Assembly (NCBI RefSeq): GCF_048265165.1
Contig: NZ_JBLXCD010000004.1
Span: 186,001-250,000 of the forward strand
Reading direction: 5' to 3'
From: Oceanospirillum sp048265165
GTDB lineage: Bacteria; Pseudomonadota; Gammaproteobacteria; Pseudomonadales; Halomonadaceae
DNA: 64,000 bases
In this document: piece by piece, positions 25,141 to 34,849 of the stretch
Numbering within the stretch: position 1 is the stretch's first letter
How the letters are laid out: every line of letters starts with the position of its first letter
The notes under the pieces: generated by a model
The model's input: the letters and a program-made list of their open reading frames with translations, nothing else
The model's database searches: none
What the model was told of the DNA's origin: nothing
Program-made: the position numbers and the translations under genes

Positions 25141-25866
25141 ATGCCAGTAAATGAAAAACCTTCCCAGTACAAACGTATTCTTTTAAAGCTTAGCGGCGAA
25201 GCCCTGATGGGTGAGCAGAACTTCGGTATTGACCCTAAGGTTCTCAACCGGATGGCGTTAGAAGTTGGGCAGCTAGTGGGTATCGGTGTTCAGGTGGGTT
25301 TGGTGATCGGTGGCGGCAACCTGTTTCGGGGGGCGGCGCTGAGTCAGGCCGGGTTGGATCGTGTGACCGGTGACCATATGGGAATGTTGGCAACCGTGAT
25401 GAACGGCCTGGCAATGCGGGATGCACTTGAACGCGCAAATATCCGGACTCGCGTAATGTCGGCGATTCCGATGAGTGGTGTGGTTGAACATTATGATCGT
25501 CGCAGTGCTATCCGTTATCTGAATACCGGAGATGTGGTAATCTTTAGTGCCGGAACCGGTAACCCGTTCTTTACCACAGATTCTGCCGCCTGCCTGCGCG
25601 GTATTGAAGTTGATGCTGATGTCGTGATTAAGGCGACGAAAGTGGACGGGGTTTATGATAAAGATCCGGTGAAATTCTCCGATGCGGTGAAGTACGATCA
25701 TCTGGGCTACGACAGCGTTCTTGAACAGAAGCTTGAAGTGATGGATCTGACTGCTATCTGTCTGGTGCGTGACCACAATAAACCGGTTCGTGTATTTGAT
25801 ATGAATAAGCCTGGCGCGCTGCTGAACCTGGTTGTAGGTGGCGACGAAGGAACACTAATTGACTGA
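25141..25866 (+). CDS. pyrH: UMP kinase
   Basis: A 241-residue hexameric bacterial UMP kinase of the amino-acid-kinase fold that makes UDP from UMP. Motifs include YKRILLKLSGEAL at the start, VGLVIGGGNLFRG for phosphate binding, DHMGMLATVMNGLA, and the ATP-side KATKVDGVYDKDP. A GCCGGAG site is upstream. frr starts 10 bp after the stop, and its ribosome site overlaps this stop codon, so translation is probably coupled. Confidence 0.97.
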   Translation: MPVNEKPSQYKRILLKLSGEALMGEQNFGIDPKVLNRMALEVGQLVGIGVQVGLVIGGGNLFRGAALSQAGLDRVTGDHMGMLATVMNGLAMRDALERANIRTRVMSAIPMSGVVEHYDRRSAIRYLNTGDVVIFSAGTGNPFFTTDSAACLRGIEVDADVVIKATKVDGVYDKDPVKFSDAVKYDHLGYDSVLEQKLEVMDLTAICLVRDHNKPVRVFDMNKPGALLNLVVGGDEGTLID

Positions 25867-25876
25867 GGAAACTTCC

Positions 25877-26434
25877 GTGATCAACGAAATTAAGACTGAC
25901 GCAGAACAGCGGATGAAAAAAAGCCTGGAGTCTCTGACCACGGCTTTTGCCAAGATCCGTACCGGCCGGGCTCACCCGAGTATTCTGGATGGTGTATCTG
26001 TTGATTATTATGGCACGCCAACGCCACTGAGTCAGGTTGCTAATGTTAATGTCGAGGATGCCCGTACTCTGAGTATTCAGCCCTGGGAGCGTTCCATGAT
26101 CCAGGCGATTGAAAAGGCAATCATGACATCCGATTTGGGGTTGAACCCAAGTACTGCTGGTACTGTGATTCGCGTACCTATGCCGGCTCTGACTGAAGAG
26201 ACCCGTAAGAACTTTATTCGACAGGCTCGCTCTGAGGCGGAAAATGGTAAGATTGCGATTCGCAATATCCGTCGTGATGCTAATGGCTCCGTAAAAGATC
26301 TTCTGAAAGAAAAGGAGATTACAGAGGATGAAGAGCGTCGCGCAGAAGACGATATTCAGAAACTGACCGATAAATACGTTGCTGAAGCTGATACGCTTTT
26401 GGCTGCTAAAGAAAAAGATCTGATGCAGGTCTGA
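25877..26434 (+). CDS. frr: Ribosome recycling factor
   Basis: A 185-residue tRNA-mimic that, with EF-G, splits post-termination ribosomes. Visible blocks are KIRTGRAHPSILDGV, YYGTPTPLSQVANV, IQPWERSMIQAIEKAI, VPMPALTEETRK and the C-terminal helix VAEADTLLAAKEKDLMQV. The GTG at 25877 is chosen because GAGGA lies seven bases upstream and the product then equals the E. coli length; a TTG 18 bp earlier would overlap pyrH. Confidence 0.96.
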   Translation: MINEIKTDAEQRMKKSLESLTTAFAKIRTGRAHPSILDGVSVDYYGTPTPLSQVANVNVEDARTLSIQPWERSMIQAIEKAIMTSDLGLNPSTAGTVIRVPMPALTEETRKNFIRQARSEAENGKIAIRNIRRDANGSVKDLLKEKEITEDEERRAEDDIQKLTDKYVAEADTLLAAKEKDLMQV

Positions 26435-26443
26435 TTTTCCTCC

Positions 26444-26466
26444 GCACCCGCCGTTCAGGCGGGTGC
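26444..26466 (+). promoter_or_regulatory. Hairpin between frr and uppS
   Basis: A perfect 9-bp inverted repeat (GCACCCGCC / GGCGGGTGC) with a 5-base loop ends 17 bases before the chosen uppS start. There is no T-run. It could slow transcription or cover the uppS ribosome-binding region. Confidence 0.5.
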
Positions 26467-26483
26467 CATTGTGTTGCCTATTC

Positions 26484-27230
26484 ATGGATTCAAAAAAGCA
26501 GAAAAATATTCCCCGTCATATCGCTATCATTATGGACGGTAATAACCGTTGGGCTAAAAAGCGCTTTCTTCCGGGGGTTGCCGGACATAAAGCAGGTGCT
26601 GATGCCGTTCGGGCGGTGATCCGGGGCTGTGTGGATCAGAGGGTTGAGGTTCTGACCCTGTTTGCCTTCAGTAGCGAGAACTGGCAGCGCCCACAAAAAG
26701 AAGTTAATGCTCTGATGGATCTATTTCTCGTGTCTCTGCGACGAGAGGTCAGGAAGCTGCACAAATATGATATTCGACTGCGTATTATTGGCGATAAGTC
26801 TGGGTTTTCGGATGATATTCAGCAAGCGATTGATGAGGCAGAAACCCTGACAGAAAATAATAGAGGTCTGCAGCTGAACATAGCGGCTAATTATGGTGGT
26901 CGCTGGGATATCGTACATACTGCACAGCAGCTGGCGCACCAGGTGGCCGAGGGTTTATTAAAACCTGAAGACATTACTGAGCAGTTGTTTAATCAAACGA
27001 TTTCACTTGGCGACCTGCCTGCACCGGACTTGTGTATCCGCACGGCCGGCGAACAACGGATAAGTAACTATCTGCTATGGCAGTTTGCTTATAGTGAGTT
27101 TTATTACAGTCCACTCCTGTGGCCTGATTTTAAAGAAAAAGCATTGGCTGAAGCCATTGATGATTTTGCCGGGCGACAACGACGATTCGGTAAGACCAGC
27201 GAACAAATAGAAGGAAAAGCTGATGCTTAA
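26484..27230 (+). CDS. uppS: Undecaprenyl diphosphate synthase
   Basis: A 248-residue cis-prenyltransferase making the C55 carrier lipid for peptidoglycan and LPS. Catalytic D18 lies in IAIIMDGNNRWAKKR; TLFAFSSENWQRP, NIAANYGGRWDI and LCIRTAGEQRISNYLLWQFAYSE complete the family set. The ATG at 26484 is chosen; a GTG 21 bp upstream inside a hairpin is less likely, and neither has a strong ribosome site. It overlaps cdsA by 8 bp. Confidence 0.96.
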   Translation: MDSKKQKNIPRHIAIIMDGNNRWAKKRFLPGVAGHKAGADAVRAVIRGCVDQRVEVLTLFAFSSENWQRPQKEVNALMDLFLVSLRREVRKLHKYDIRLRIIGDKSGFSDDIQQAIDEAETLTENNRGLQLNIAANYGGRWDIVHTAQQLAHQVAEGLLKPEDITEQLFNQTISLGDLPAPDLCIRTAGEQRISNYLLWQFAYSEFYYSPLLWPDFKEKALAEAIDDFAGRQRRFGKTSEQIEGKADA

Positions 27231-28038
27231 ACAGCGTGTATTAACCGCTTTAATTATGGCGCCGGTTGCGCTGTGGGGGCTTTTTGGCCTGTCTGTTGAT
27301 TACTATATTCTTTTTGTTTCTGCCATTGTTTTGGTTGCCAGCTGGGAGTGGTCTAATCTCTCCGGTGCCTCAAGGTCCGGCAGCCTTATCTACCCCCTGT
27401 CTATGGCTCTGGTGCTTCTTGTTCTGAACGATATCCGATCCGAAAGGCTTGATCAGGCGATTCTGTACAGTGCCGCCGCCGCTTGGTTAGCTGCACTCTG
27501 GTTTGTGATTCAGTATCCGAAGAAGAGTATCTGGAAATCTACTTCCGCCCGATTATTGATTGGTTTTGTTGTACTGATACCCTGCTGGGTTGGCTTTGTT
27601 GAGTTGCGCACCAGTTTTTGGCTGGGCAAAGAAGCGCTGCTTTATATTTTGTTATTAGTCTGGTGTGCCGATATTGGTGCTTATTTTGCTGGCCGCCGTT
27701 TTGGCAAGGCCAAACTGGCACCTAAAGTCAGTCCAGGAAAATCCTGGGCTGGGGTTTATGGTGGTCTTTTGGCAACAGCCATTCTTGCGGTTATTTGTGC
27801 TCAGTACTGGGGGCTGAACCAGAAAGAGATGTTGACTCTTTTGGGTATAACTTTATTGGTAACTGCAGTATCTGTTCTTGGTGACTTGTTTGAGAGTATG
27901 GTTAAGCGCCATCAGGGAATGAAAGACAGCAGCCGGCTGTTGCCTGGGCATGGCGGTGTGATGGATCGTATTGATAGTCTGACAGCAGCCGTACCCGTAT
28001 TTGTTCTGAGTCTTAAGCTGGCTGGGTTAAGTTTATGA
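27223..28038 (+). CDS. cdsA: Phosphatidate cytidylyltransferase
   Basis: A 271-residue membrane enzyme making CDP-diacylglycerol, the precursor of all phospholipids. About seven membrane helices are visible. The catalytic C-terminal signature covers VSPGKSWAGVYGG and GDLFESMVKRHQGMKDSSR followed by LLPGHGGVMDRIDSL, with the conserved Asp residues. It overlaps uppS (8 bp) and dxr (4 bp, ATGA), so the three are tightly coupled. An AAGGA site lies within the end of uppS. Confidence 0.96.
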   Translation: MLKQRVLTALIMAPVALWGLFGLSVDYYILFVSAIVLVASWEWSNLSGASRSGSLIYPLSMALVLLVLNDIRSERLDQAILYSAAAAWLAALWFVIQYPKKSIWKSTSARLLIGFVVLIPCWVGFVELRTSFWLGKEALLYILLLVWCADIGAYFAGRRFGKAKLAPKVSPGKSWAGVYGGLLATAILAVICAQYWGLNQKEMLTLLGITLLVTAVSVLGDLFESMVKRHQGMKDSSRLLPGHGGVMDRIDSLTAAVPVFVLSLKLAGLSL

Positions 28039-29255
28039 GTCAGGGAAAACCGCAGAATATTACCCTGTTGGGCGGCACGGGCTCCATCGGTGGCAGTACT
28101 CTTGATATAGTGGCCCGTCATCCGGATCTTTATCGCTTATATGCCGTCTCTGGCTACCGGAGAATTCATGAGCTGGCCGCCATCTGTCGTCAGTTTAAGC
28201 CTGCGTTTGCGGTGGTTCCCGATCAGGTTGCGGCAGACCAGTTAGAAACAGAAATTGCAGGTCTGAATACGGCTGTTTTAGTAGGGAAGGATGCTCTGGA
28301 TCGGGTCGCCGCTGCAGAGTCGGTTGATATTGTGGTCGCTGCTATCGTTGGTGCAGCAGGACTACTGCCAGCTCTGGCGGCGGTAAAGGCTGGTAAGCGT
28401 ATTCTTCTGGCGAACAAAGAGGCGCTGGTGATGTCGGGCCAGTTGTTTATGGATGAGGTCCGGCGATCTGGTGCAGAGCTTTTACCGATCGATAGCGAAC
28501 ACAATGCTATTTTTCAGTGTCTTCCGGCTCAGGGAACCTGCTTTGATGATAATTCTTTGCCTGTATCCGGTGTTCGCCAGATTCTGCTGACAGCATCCGG
28601 AGGCCCGTTCAGAGGTTATAACTCTGATCAGCTTGCGGGGGTAACCCCAGAGCAGGCGGTTGCACATCCTAACTGGTCGATGGGGCAAAAAATTTCTGTG
28701 GACTCCGCCAGTCTGATGAATAAAGGACTGGAGCTGATTGAAGCTTGCTGGTTGTTTTCGGTTAAACCGGAGGCGATCCAAGTAGTGGTTCATCCGCAGA
28801 GTATTATTCACTCCATGGTTGCTTATAACGATGGCTCTGTGATTGCGCAAATGGGCAACCCTGATATGCGCACACCGATCGCTTATGGCCTGGCTTGGCC
28901 GAACCGAATTGATGCGGGTGTAAAGCCTTTGGATCTGTTTCAGGTTGCTCAGCTTGACTTTGAGCCTGCTGATGAAGTTGCCTTCCCTTGCCTTGCGCTA
29001 GCGCGTCAGGCTTTTTCTTTGGGAGGGACGGCACCTGCAATATTGAATGCAGCAAATGAAGTAGCCGTTCAGGCATTTCTTGATGAACGAATTGGCTTTG
29101 AGCAAATTCCGGAGCTCTGCCGCTATGCTTTGGACTGCCTGCCGGTAGAACCTGCGGTGTCACTGGACATTATTCTGGCCAGTGATTGTAAAGCCCGGGA
29201 AATTTGTCAGCCCTATCTTGAACATTTATCGATGCATCGCATCAAAGCGCAGTGA
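28035..29255 (+). CDS. dxr: 1-deoxy-D-xylulose-5-phosphate reductoisomerase
   Basis: A 406-residue NADPH- and metal-dependent enzyme, the committed step of the MEP isoprenoid pathway. The N-terminal nucleotide motif is LLGGTGSIGGSTLDIV. Metal and substrate residues lie in LLPIDSEHNAIFQCL, in LTASGGPFR, and in KISVDSASLMNKGLELIEA. Its ATG overlaps the cdsA stop. Supplying C5 units next to uppS fits the local isoprenoid-to-cell-wall theme completed by ispD and ispF later in the window. Confidence 0.97.
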   Translation: MSQGKPQNITLLGGTGSIGGSTLDIVARHPDLYRLYAVSGYRRIHELAAICRQFKPAFAVVPDQVAADQLETEIAGLNTAVLVGKDALDRVAAAESVDIVVAAIVGAAGLLPALAAVKAGKRILLANKEALVMSGQLFMDEVRRSGAELLPIDSEHNAIFQCLPAQGTCFDDNSLPVSGVRQILLTASGGPFRGYNSDQLAGVTPEQAVAHPNWSMGQKISVDSASLMNKGLELIEACWLFSVKPEAIQVVVHPQSIIHSMVAYNDGSVIAQMGNPDMRTPIAYGLAWPNRIDAGVKPLDLFQVAQLDFEPADEVAFPCLALARQAFSLGGTAPAILNAANEVAVQAFLDERIGFEQIPELCRYALDCLPVEPAVSLDIILASDCKAREICQPYLEHLSMHRIKAQ

Positions 29256-29274
29256 AGATTAACGGAGAGCGTGC

Positions 29275-30630
29275 ATGGGTGTTTTGCATACGGTATTGGC
29301 ATTAATTGTCACTTTAGGAATTCTGGTTACAGTGCATGAGTATGGTCATTTTTGGGTTGCTCGCCGCTGTGGTGTGAAAGTTCTGAAATTTTCTGTCGGG
29401 TTCGGTAAACCGTTGTATCGCTGGTTTGATAAAACCGGCACGGAATATGCCATTGCCTGGATTCCTCTTGGTGGCTATGTCAGCATGCTGGATGAGCGGG
29501 AAGGTAATGTTCCTGAGGAAGAGAGGCCCTACGCATTTAATCAGCAGTCCGTCTGGAAGCGAATTGCTATTGTGGCGGCAGGGCCTGTGGCAAACTTTAT
29601 ATTGGCCATTCTGGCATACTGGGTACTTTTCTTTTCCGGTACTAGTGCGTTGGCACCTGTTGTTGGGGCGGTTCAGCCGGATTCTCCAGCCTATGAAGCA
29701 GGGATGCAGCCTGAATCTGAACTGATCAGTATTGATGGTGAAGATGTCTTCAGCTGGCAGGATGCCGGAATGCAGCTGTTAAGCCGGGTAGGGGATACAG
29801 GGCAGATTCGTATTGTCACGCAGGATTGGCAAGGCTATCGTCAGCAAGAGCATACTGTTTCAGTTGACCGTTGGCTGGCCGGCACGAAGGAGCCAAATCC
29901 GTTAGCGGCCATCGGAATTACGCCTTTTTCTCCCCACCTTGAACCTGTCATTGGCAGGGTTTTGCCTGATGGCGCAGCTCAGAAAGCCGGGCTTAAAGTT
30001 GGTGACAGGATTGTGACTGCAGATGGTGAGCCTGTTGTGGACTGGATGCACTGGGTGACTCTGGTTCAGTCTTCCCCTGACCAGCAAATGACCCTTGAGA
30101 TAGAGCGTCAGAGTCGTCTGGATTCTCTGAGCATTACACCGGCACTCCACCGTTTGGATGATGGTCGTGAGATTGGCTATATAGGCGCTGCCGCTCAGCC
30201 TGGTCAGTGGCCGGAAGGTATGGTACGAGAAGTCCGTTATGGCGTTCTTGAGTCCGTGTCACATGCAGTGACTAAAACGGCGGATATGATTGCCCTGACA
30301 TTGGACTCTATTGGTAAAATGGTTGTCGGTTTAATCTCGGTTGAGAATCTTAGTGGCCCGATCACAATTGCCCAGGTTGCCAGTGATTCTGCAAAAGGTG
30401 GTTTTGAGAGTTTCCTGACCTTTTTAGCTTACATTAGCATTAGTTTGGGTGTACTGAACTTGTTGCCAATCCCTGTTTTGGATGGTGGTCATTTGATGTT
30501 CTATCTCGTTGAAGCCATTACCCGGCGGCCTGTCCCGGAAAAGGCCCAGCAGTTTGGTCTGCGACTTGGTATGATGCTGCTGGGTGGTCTGATGATCATC
30601 GCTTTTTATAATGACCTGATGCGCCTTTAA
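29275..30630 (+). CDS. rseP: Site-2 intramembrane metalloprotease RseP
   Basis: A 451-residue inner-membrane protease that cleaves the anti-sigma factor RseA and remnant signal peptides. The zinc site HEYGH (21-25) lies in the first helix, and the second metal motif is in LNLLPIPVLDGGHLMF near residue 400. Two periplasmic PDZ domains lie between (about 115-195 and 205-290). The length is that of E. coli RseP (450). It starts 19 bp after dxr with a GGAGAG site, and bamA follows by 39 bp, an outer-membrane stress grouping seen across gammaproteobacteria. Confidence 0.97.
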   Translation: MGVLHTVLALIVTLGILVTVHEYGHFWVARRCGVKVLKFSVGFGKPLYRWFDKTGTEYAIAWIPLGGYVSMLDEREGNVPEEERPYAFNQQSVWKRIAIVAAGPVANFILAILAYWVLFFSGTSALAPVVGAVQPDSPAYEAGMQPESELISIDGEDVFSWQDAGMQLLSRVGDTGQIRIVTQDWQGYRQQEHTVSVDRWLAGTKEPNPLAAIGITPFSPHLEPVIGRVLPDGAAQKAGLKVGDRIVTADGEPVVDWMHWVTLVQSSPDQQMTLEIERQSRLDSLSITPALHRLDDGREIGYIGAAAQPGQWPEGMVREVRYGVLESVSHAVTKTADMIALTLDSIGKMVVGLISVENLSGPITIAQVASDSAKGGFESFLTFLAYISISLGVLNLLPIPVLDGGHLMFYLVEAITRRPVPEKAQQFGLRLGMMLLGGLMIIAFYNDLMRL

Positions 30631-30669
30631 ATTTTCAGTTAAACAGTCTCTTCTGGATAGTAGAATTTT

Positions 30670-33075
30670 ATGATCACCCGTATAAAAAAGTTCAGCCCTT
30701 TTGCCATGCTTCTCCGTGCTGAGCAGGCTTTTATGTTGAAACGGTTGTTATCCGCAAAACACATGCTGTCCGGGGTTCTGATACTGCTTGGACTTGGTAT
30801 AGGGTCGCAGGCTGTCGCCGCTCAATATGTCTTTGATGACCTTCGTGTTGAAGGGTTGCAGCGGGTTTCAGCATCTCGGGTGTTCAGTTCCTTCCCCATT
30901 GAGCTTCGTCAGCAGGTAGACAGTCAGGACTTGGTTGAAGCGAGTAAGTCTTTGTTTGAGACGGGATTATTCGATGATGTTCGGCTTGAGCGTGATGGCT
31001 CTTTGCTTATTGTCGTGGTGCAGGAGCGCCCGGCGATCGATAAAATTTTGATTACCGGTAACGATAAAATTAAGACGGAGCAACTTGAGCAAGGGTTGGC
31101 TCAGTCAGGACTAAAAGCTGGCCAGATTCTGCAACGGGTCACGCTGGAACAGGTTGAGCTTGAACTCGAACGTATGTATCACGGTCTTGGCCGATATAGT
31201 GCCAGCATTAAGACCGAAATTGAATCTGTGGGTGAGAACCGGATTAATTTGAATGTAAAAATTCGGGAAGGTGATGTAGCGACGATTCGTCATATCAACT
31301 TTACAGGTAATGACCGGTTTGATAACGAGACACTGGCAAAGCGTTTCGAGCTGGAAGTTAAGCCGAACTGGTCACTGTTTTCATCTGCCAGCCAGTATTC
31401 ACGCCCTAAGCTGCAAGGTGATATTGAGCGTCTGCGTAACTGGTATCTGGACCGGGGTTACCTCAAGTTCAATGTTGATTCTACGCAAGTATCAATAAGC
31501 CCTGACCGGCTGGACGTGTATATAACGGTGAATGTCACAGAGGGTAAACCCTACAGCATTCGTGAAATTAAGCTGAGTGGTGAGCTGGTCATTGAGCCGG
31601 ATGAGATCCTTGAGCTGATTGAACTGAATCCCGGTGACACTTTCTCCCGCACTAAAATGGTTAACACCACAGAAGCGATTCGTAAGCGCCTTGGTGAAGA
31701 GGGGTTTACCTTCGCGAATATCAATGCCGTGCCTGAGCTTCATGATGACCAGACCGTTACTCTGACATTGATGGTCGATCCCGGCAGGCGTACTTATGTT
31801 CGTCGCATCAATTTTTCCGGCAATGTCACAACAAAAGATGAAGTTCTTCGCCGGGAAATTACCCAGATGGAGGCAGGAACAGCTTCTACCGATGCGATTA
31901 AAAACTCTAAGACACGACTTGAGCGACTGGGATATTTTAAGTTTGTGCAGGTCGATACCCCTCGGGTTAGCGGTGTCGACGATCAGATCGATGTTAACTA
32001 CACCGTTGAAGAGCAGCCTTCTGGTAGCTTGAGTGCTTCTATTGGTTATTCACAAAACAGCGGCATTATTTTTGGTGCCGGTGTTCAGCAGACCAACTTC
32101 CTGGGAAGCGGAACCAACGTTGGCTTTAATGTCAGTCGCAGCGATACGGTGCAGAAGCTGGACTTCTCTATTTTTGACCCTTATTACACACTTGATGGGG
32201 TCAGTCGCGGGATCAATGTCTTCTATCAGGAAAGCAATCTGGAAGACTCAGATATCAGTGGCTTTGCTACAGACTCATATGGCGCGAAAGTCAGCTTTGG
32301 TTACCCTATAACAGAAACAGCTCGGGTTGGTTTAACGCTGGGTGCTGATAATACCCGTATCTACACGGGCGATGACCCGGTGGAGGAGGTTCTTACATTT
32401 ATCGCAGATGAGGGTGATAACCACTCGGCCTTTAAAGTCGGCGGCTATATTACCGATAATCAGCTGAACCGTGGCGTCATGGCCACGGATGGTAGTTATA
32501 ATAAGCTATCTGCTGAAGTTGCTGTGCCCGGAAGTGATATGACGTTCTTCACCTTGGAATATAAAAATCGTTACTTTATTCCGATCAATGATGACTATTC
32601 TGTGAAATTCCGAACGGATCTGGGATATGCCGATGGTTACGGTAGTGATAGCTTATTACCTTTCTATGAGCACTATTTTTCCGGTGGGCTAGGGTCAGTG
32701 CGTGGATACAGCGGTAACTCTCTGGGGCCAAAAAGTACCCCAACGGATGATGATGATCCCTCTGCATTTGGGGGTAATGTCCTGGTTGAAACTGGTGTTG
32801 AACTGATCTATCCGCTGTGGTTTGTTGAGGACAGAAGCAGTCTGCAGACTGTTGTTTTCCTGGATGGCGGTAATGTCTTTATGACCGAGTGCAGCCGGGT
32901 ATCAACAAACTGCACTGAGGGTGTTGAGCTGTCAGAGCTGCGTTGGTCTGCAGGGCTTGGACTGACATGGCTATCTCCTATCGGGCCTTTGGATTTCAGT
33001 ATTTCTAAAGCACTAAATGCGTCCAGTGATGATGACACCGAGTTCTTCCAGTTCTCGATTGGTCAGACATTCTGA
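30670..33075 (+). CDS. bamA: Outer-membrane protein assembly factor BamA
   Basis: An 801-residue outer-membrane insertase. A signal peptide ends near GSQAVAA-QYVF. Five POTRA repeats follow (about 50-450, each with patterns such as VEGLQRVSASRVF, FTGNDRFDNETL and NFSGNVTTKDEVLRREI). The 16-strand barrel carries the conserved lid-lock motif VRGY in GLGSVRGYSGNS and ends in phenylalanine (FSIGQTF). An internal in-frame ATG at 30733 would give a more ordinary signal peptide; neither start has a strong ribosome site, so the first 21 residues are uncertain. Confidence 0.96.
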   Translation: MITRIKKFSPFAMLLRAEQAFMLKRLLSAKHMLSGVLILLGLGIGSQAVAAQYVFDDLRVEGLQRVSASRVFSSFPIELRQQVDSQDLVEASKSLFETGLFDDVRLERDGSLLIVVVQERPAIDKILITGNDKIKTEQLEQGLAQSGLKAGQILQRVTLEQVELELERMYHGLGRYSASIKTEIESVGENRINLNVKIREGDVATIRHINFTGNDRFDNETLAKRFELEVKPNWSLFSSASQYSRPKLQGDIERLRNWYLDRGYLKFNVDSTQVSISPDRLDVYITVNVTEGKPYSIREIKLSGELVIEPDEILELIELNPGDTFSRTKMVNTTEAIRKRLGEEGFTFANINAVPELHDDQTVTLTLMVDPGRRTYVRRINFSGNVTTKDEVLRREITQMEAGTASTDAIKNSKTRLERLGYFKFVQVDTPRVSGVDDQIDVNYTVEEQPSGSLSASIGYSQNSGIIFGAGVQQTNFLGSGTNVGFNVSRSDTVQKLDFSIFDPYYTLDGVSRGINVFYQESNLEDSDISGFATDSYGAKVSFGYPITETARVGLTLGADNTRIYTGDDPVEEVLTFIADEGDNHSAFKVGGYITDNQLNRGVMATDGSYNKLSAEVAVPGSDMTFFTLEYKNRYFIPINDDYSVKFRTDLGYADGYGSDSLLPFYEHYFSGGLGSVRGYSGNSLGPKSTPTDDDDPSAFGGNVLVETGVELIYPLWFVEDRSSLQTVVFLDGGNVFMTECSRVSTNCTEGVELSELRWSAGLGLTWLSPIGPLDFSISKALNASSDDDTEFFQFSIGQTF

Positions 33076-33100
33076 CGCGCCAAAATAAAGGAGAGCCTGT

Positions 33101-33643
33101 ATGACTCGCTTTGCTCGCACATTAAGTACTTTTCTGGCATTGGTGATGATCGCCTCTGGTACTGCCTATGCTGATACCGATAATGACTTTATTCCGACTA
33201 GAATTGCGGTGCTGGACTGGCGGGCTGCTCTGCTTGGTACTGATCAGGCGCGAGATGCATTCAAGGCGATCCGTGAAGCTTTAAGTCAGGATCAGCAGGA
33301 GATCCAAACTCTTGCTGATGAAGCAAAGCAGTTACAGGCGCAGCTTAAAAAAGATGCTGAAATCCTGAGTGCTGACGAAAAGCGTCAGTTGAGTAAAGAT
33401 ATTCAGGAAAAGGCAGAGGAATACCAGTTCCTGGGTCAGCGTCTGCAAAAAGAGCAGCGTCAAAGACAGGAGTCTTATATCCGTAGTGTCCGGCCTCAGT
33501 TGGATGATGCGGTTCGTCAGGTAATCGAAGCCCGTAAAATTGATCTTTTACTGGATCGACAGGCGGTTACATTCGTTCACAGTCGCTTGGATATTACGCC
33601 CGATGTGATTGCCCAGCTTAATACAATGCAGGTTGCCCGTTAG
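33101..33643 (+). CDS. skp: Periplasmic chaperone Skp/OmpH
   Basis: A 180-residue periplasmic chaperone for unfolded outer-membrane proteins. The signal peptide (LSTFLALVMIASGTAYA) is cleaved after residue 24. Then comes a short strand (RIAVLDWRAALLGTDQAR) and two long charged helices (about 60-140) forming the tentacle arms, with a closing strand (KIDLLLDRQAVTFV). It is 25 bp after bamA with an AAGGAG site, as expected in the bamA-skp-lpxD order. Confidence 0.94.
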   Translation: MTRFARTLSTFLALVMIASGTAYADTDNDFIPTRIAVLDWRAALLGTDQARDAFKAIREALSQDQQEIQTLADEAKQLQAQLKKDAEILSADEKRQLSKDIQEKAEEYQFLGQRLQKEQRQRQESYIRSVRPQLDDAVRQVIEARKIDLLLDRQAVTFVHSRLDITPDVIAQLNTMQVAR

Positions 33644-33709
33644 TAGCTATAGGCTATGGCTGTCTGCGATCTTCATACCTGCTTCTTTGATACGTATAAG
33701 GATACATAA

Positions 33710-34780
33710 ATGATACACCCTTCTGATGCTCCGTCTGCTGGCCATGAATATACACTGGGCTACCTTGCGGAGATACTGAAAGGTGAATTGCGCGGTGATG
33801 CTTCCACTGTTGTGCGGGGGCTGGCGACGCTACAGAGGGCTAATGCTACTCAGGCCAGCTTTCTGGCAAACCCTGCTTATCAGAAGCATTTGGCAAACTG
33901 TCAGGCTGGTGTCGTATTACTCAGGGAAGAGCTATCAGACCAGTGCCCTGTAAACTGCATTCTGCTCCACAATCCTTACGCCGGTTATGCGCGACTGACC
34001 CAGTTGTTTAACTCCGTTTCCCCCTGTACACCGGGTATACACTCTCAGGCTGTTGTTCATCAGGATGCCAAGGTTTCTCCAAATGCTCAGATTGATGCTT
34101 TTGCTGTTATTGAAGCAGGAGCTGAAGTAGGGGATGGAGCTGTTATTGGTACTCATTGCCATGTAGGTCGAAACACAATTATTGGGAACGGTTGCCGACT
34201 GTTTCCCAATGTCACGCTATATCACGATGTTGTTCTGGGTTGCGAGGTAACCTTGCACAGCAGCTGTGTCATCGGTGGTGATGGTTTTGGATTTGCACCT
34301 GAAAATGGCCGCTGGGTAAAGATTGCTCAGCTGGGTGGTGTTATCATAGGTGATCGGACGGAAGTTGGTGCAAACACCAATATTGACCGTGGGGCTCTTG
34401 ATGACACTGTTATTGGCTCAGATGTCATTATCGATAGTCAGGTTCAGATTGCCCACAATGTCAGAATCGGTGACGGTACTGCTATTGCTGGTTGCGTTGG
34501 TATTGCTGGCAGCAGTTCAATTGGGCGTCATTGCCTGATTGGTGGTTCGAGTAATATTGCCGGGCATTTAAGTATTTGCGACGGAGTGACCTTGAATATG
34601 ACCACCAGTGTTACCGGTGATATTCGGGAACCCGGCCATTACTCATCCGGAACAGGTATGTCTGATATGCGTACCTGGCGTAAGAATGCGGTGCGTTTTA
34701 ATCAGCTGGACAGGCTGGCTAAACGGGTGGTTAAGATTGAGAAAAGCTTGTCACCTGCCGCAAATAAAGAAAAAACTTAA
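33710..34780 (+). CDS. lpxD: UDP-3-O-(3-hydroxyacyl)glucosamine N-acyltransferase
   Basis: A 356-residue left-handed beta-helix enzyme, third step of lipid A synthesis. The N-terminal uridine-binding domain (about 1-110) shows LKGELRGDASTVVRGLATLQRA. Hexapeptide repeats run from about 112 to 320. The catalytic histidine is in VQIAHNVRIGDG, and GGDGFGFAPENGRW binds substrate. A C-terminal helix (QLDRLAKRVVKIEKSL) ends the protein. Length is slightly above E. coli (341). Confidence 0.96.
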   Translation: MIHPSDAPSAGHEYTLGYLAEILKGELRGDASTVVRGLATLQRANATQASFLANPAYQKHLANCQAGVVLLREELSDQCPVNCILLHNPYAGYARLTQLFNSVSPCTPGIHSQAVVHQDAKVSPNAQIDAFAVIEAGAEVGDGAVIGTHCHVGRNTIIGNGCRLFPNVTLYHDVVLGCEVTLHSSCVIGGDGFGFAPENGRWVKIAQLGGVIIGDRTEVGANTNIDRGALDDTVIGSDVIIDSQVQIAHNVRIGDGTAIAGCVGIAGSSSIGRHCLIGGSSNIAGHLSICDGVTLNMTTSVTGDIREPGHYSSGTGMSDMRTWRKNAVRFNQLDRLAKRVVKIEKSLSPAANKEKT

Positions 34781-34849
34781 AATAGACAGAAGCGTATAAC
34801 ACGCACCTGCTGCCCAGAGGGCTGCCAGGTTTCTTTTGAGGTTGAATGA

